Assembly (NCBI GenBank): GCA_012295275.1
Contig: CM022677.1
Coordinates: forward strand, 23,923,235-23,945,734
Length of the DNA stretch: 22,500 nucleotides
Reading direction: 5' to 3'
From: Chrysomallon squamiferum
Lineage: Eukaryota; Mollusca; Gastropoda; Neomphalida; Peltospiridae
The notes below the pieces were generated by a model. That model worked only from the letters and a program-made list of their open reading frames with translations. It did no database searches and had not been told where the DNA came from. The position numbers and the translations under genes were made by a program. Below, piece after piece: positions 8,549-22,500 of this stretch (the first letter of the stretch is position 1; the number at the start of each line of letters is the position of its first letter).

Positions 8549-10280
8549 TATATGCATTATGTTATTTATATGTTTTTGTCTTTATCTTATCAGCCATCTC
8601 GCTAACTTCTACTCTGTTCGTCTGCCTATCTTTCTCTGTTTATTTTTTAGTCAATAATTCAGTGTATGTGTGTGTATATATATATATATAGACACACATA
8701 CAGACTTTTTTTCAACTCCTCAAACGCTGTTAACCTCAGTATTTTGTTATGGTAAATGCGTAACTGGAAACAAAAACACGAATACTGAGTATCAAAATAC
8801 GTATTAATAAGCTTCAGTGTCTCTTTGGGTTTCAGCATGAAGTAATTTTCAGTAAATTTTAAAGCCGCATCATTTTTAAATTTTTAAATTATTTATGTAT
8901 GTATGTATATATTTATTGTTATTTTTTATTTATTTATTTTTACGAAAACTGAAACAAAATAACGAAACGGTGTATTAAAATAACATACTTTTTTATGATT
9001 CAAAATAATTTATAAAAAAATTAAAAAAATATTTAAAAAAATTAAAAAAAATGTGTTTTTACATTTCTTTTTAACTTTGTTTAGTTTAACAACGTAAGAC
9101 AAAACATGATGAGGATGATAATTAAGATGATTTTAATGATGATGATTTTGATGAAACTAGTGAAATGATGAAAGGACAAGTTACAAGTAACACAGCTATA
9201 AAACGTAATAAATGTATCAAACATAAACAATGACACTTTTTGTCTTTTCAAAATGTCTGTCATCAGCGTCTGAATATGTCATTTTTTTCACTTTGAAGTA
9301 AACATCGTTCAGTTGTTTAACTACAGCAAACTGATTTATTTATATCCTCAGTACCAATGTCAAACATAAGGTAACCTTAGGAAATTCAGTACAAAGTTAT
9401 ATTTTTCTGAACCTGCAGTAGGATTATTTATAAATGCACCTTTCCCTAAACAGTATAAAATACACCCTTTTAACCCGGCACAGTTCATTGATAGATCCTG
9501 TGAATCGTTACATTTAATCTCTCTGTCTATCTAACTATCTATCCATCTATTTGTATATATTATACTTTTCAGTAACGAGTACACAGAAACAGGAATATCA
9601 CTTTTCTTTATTATATTTACTTGTGTTTTTGTCTAATGTCTTTATTTTGAATCAATGAATTGGCAAGAAACATAATTCATTTTGCTGAATATCTGCTGCA
9701 TTCTTTAACGTTCTCTAGAAATCGAGAATATTCGATCCATTTCTCTACTGAAGATAAAGGATGTCTTGCGAAGGTTTCTTCTATCTTTTAGTCTTATTCT
9801 TGGAAATTTCACCTTAGAAAATTCTTTGTGAGAATTCCAGCCGTTCTTTTTGCAATGTAACCTGGTCTTTTTCATTTTTATTTTTCTTTCTCTTGAAATT
9901 CGATATTATTAACTTTTCTTTCCTTTTTCTTTTCTTTTTCTTTCCTTTTTCTTTTCTTTTTCTTTTCTTTTCTTTTCTTTTCTTCTAAAAAATTTTTTTA
10001 TACGATGAGTAATTAGCTTTGCGTTGAAACAAAAGCCATATACTTACAAACTGACATTGAGAATATTCATTTCCTTACTTCAGGAATCTTCCAAAGAAAG
10101 ATTCGTTTGTTTATTATTCATCATTTTATGAGATTTACTCTGTGAAAGTCTGTTCATGCATGACTGAGTGAAGATGTCTTGATTTTCAGTTCCGAATTTG
10201 TTTTTAATTCTTCTTCTTAGCGAAGAAGTTCAACTTTCCTTTTTTTTCTTTATCATATATTTTTTGTTTTCATTTTCATT

Positions 10281-10377
<97 letters not shown>

Positions 10378-10663
10378 TTTGACTTAAAAATGATATATAT
10401 TTCAATAGAAGGACCATTTGTTAATTTCCTCTAGAAATCTTCTGACCTAAGGATTTATTTCATTTTTTATTACTTTCTTCTTCTTCTTCTTATTATTATT
10501 AATGTTTCATCTTTTTATTATTTTTAAAAATTATTATTATTATTTTTCTTCTTCTTCTTCTTTTCTTCTTCACAACTTCAGAATTACGAAGTTTCATGAA
10601 GCTGGTAACAGTTTTATGTTCTGAGACCAAAAACAAAGTGATTGATTTCCGTCGTTTTTGCCT
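8401..10663. other. AT-rich intergenic region between convergent genes
   Basis: No convincing gene on either strand. It holds (CT)n/(CA)n at about 8488-8548, a TA tract at about 8675-8690, A-rich stretches at about 9015-9055, TTTTC/TTTCC pentanucleotides at about 9915-9985, (ATTT)n at about 10279-10316, (ATT)n at about 10317-10377, and CTT/ATT triplets at about 10480-10570. The open frames here are short and made of these repeats. Confidence 0.75.
10514..10519 (-). terminator. Candidate polyadenylation signal of gene M
   Basis: AATAAA on the minus strand about 315 bases past the M stop. Others occur further on inside the ATTT repeats, so this choice is tentative. Confidence 0.25.
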
Positions 10664-10817
10664 CGGAATACGTTTCGTCTTATTTCGGAATACGTTTCGT
10701 TTCATTTCGGAATACGTTTCGTATTATTTCGGAATACGTTTCGTGTCATTTCGGAATACGTTTCGTGTCATCTCGGGATACGTCCTGGGTCATCTCAAAA
10801 TACGTTTCGTCTGATCT
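10664..10817. repeat. 22-bp tandem repeat, 7 units, in the gene M 3' UTR
   Basis: Seven back-to-back units of 22 bases starting at 10664, 10686, 10708, 10730, 10752, 10774 and 10796. The + strand consensus is CGGAATACGTTTCG plus 8 variable bases; the last two units diverge. The array ends 15 bases beyond the M stop codon, so it would be transcribed as the start of the 3' UTR. The 14-base core is nearly self-complementary on the + strand. Confidence 0.9.
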
Positions 10818-10832
10818 AAGGGACTGAAGGAG

Positions 10833-21933
<11,101 letters not shown>

Positions 21934-22193
21934 CTGCAAAGGAAACACGACACATGTACAAGTTATTGCCCTTACTGATTATATCTGAATACACACAGGT
22001 CTCCATTGATCAACAGCAGGCAGCTAAAAGCTCGGTTTTCAGAAAGAGTCTCCACTTAAACAAAATTTAGCTAAGTTTAGATAGAGCCGACATTGAAAAC
22101 TATTTAAAAAGAGCTTCTGACGAAAAAAAAAATTAAAATAAATACATAAATAAATAAATAAATCTAAATAAATCAGAAAAACCCCCAAATATA

Positions 22194-22244
<51 letters not shown>

Positions 22245-22367
22245 AAATAATTAAATAAATAAATAAATAAATAAAACAAGATAAAGCAGCAGTCCTCTAA
22301 ACTGAACACTGGAGGAAATTTCCATTTCCAGTTTGTCTCCAAATAATTATTTTAATTTATATCATAT

Positions 22368-22402
<35 letters not shown>

Positions 22403-22500
22403 CCCTCAACAGTAGCTACAGTGACGCTGTGTTTGCTAGAGGGACTGGCAGTGTAGGAAGAGGACGACACGTTTACTTCTAACAGCACGAGAAACTTCTT
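21934..22500 (-). repeat. Upstream intron of M1: (AAAT)n and (TA)n
   Basis: AAAT tetranucleotides at about 22136-22275 and (TA)n at about 22367-22400. The last 95 bases are unique, and on the minus strand one frame is open to the edge (K-K-F-L-V-L-L-E-V-N-V), but without a convincing donor or any domain I cannot call it an exon. Confidence 0.7.

Noticed and set aside
9420-9480. TATAAA-like sequences suggesting a promoter
   Set aside because: Two TATAAA-like words in very AT-rich DNA, with no downstream gene on the + strand. Expected by chance.

Overview
This window is animal nuclear DNA. It carries multi-exon genes with canonical GT-AG introns, very dense microsatellites ((CT)n, (GA)n, (CTAT)n, (ATT)n, (ATTT)n), several private minisatellites, and one decayed Tc1/mariner-like transposase. 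The density of simple repeats, together with a multi-domain thrombospondin-repeat (TSR, TSP1) membrane protein, suggests a lophotrochozoan such as a mollusc. That taxonomic guess is inference only; the sequence does not name the species.

Layout. There are two protein genes, arranged tail to tail. Gene P is on the + strand (1-7508; its 5' end lies left of the window). It has nine TSR exons (P1-P9), a transmembrane exon (P10) and one cytoplasmic-tail exon with the stop codon (P11). A 3.3 kb AT-rich intergenic stretch follows (7509-10832). Gene M is on the - strand (21933 down to 10833; its 5' end lies right of the window). It has eleven TSR exons (M1-M11), a transmembrane exon (M12) and two tail exons (M13, M14). 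Exon boundaries come from GT/AG sites plus reading frame. Every internal TSR exon is symmetrical, phase 1 to phase 1, so each splices in frame with the next. For M, the frame is continuous from 21933 to the stop at 10833 (833 complete codons). M3 is recognisable only by hand translation, and M4, M5, M6 and M8 are largely so.

Relationship. P and M are paralogues. From P1/M3 onward, the exons match one to one in TSR subtype, cysteine spacing and approximate length. Both end with two 177-bp TSR exons, then a transmembrane exon leaving in phase 2, then a basic tail with an NPAF motif. The predicted proteins are type I single-pass cell-surface receptors or adhesion proteins with a TSR-array ectodomain. 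I cannot assign them to a named vertebrate family.

Main points for a second look. (1) The M transmembrane exon lies between long (GA)n and (CU)n RNA tracts that could pair and loop it out; skipping it would create a stop one codon later and give a soluble ectodomain. (2) An array of about 20 units upstream of exon M8 repeats that exon's own 3' splice junction, as apparent decoy acceptors. (3) TSR P6 lacks exactly the two cysteines that form one disulfide in canonical TSRs, while its paralogue M8 keeps both. (4) The P transmembrane exon does not match the phase of the exon before it, so P has a break, an assembly error or unusual splicing. The introns otherwise hold low-complexity repeats, which produce many long but meaningless open frames.
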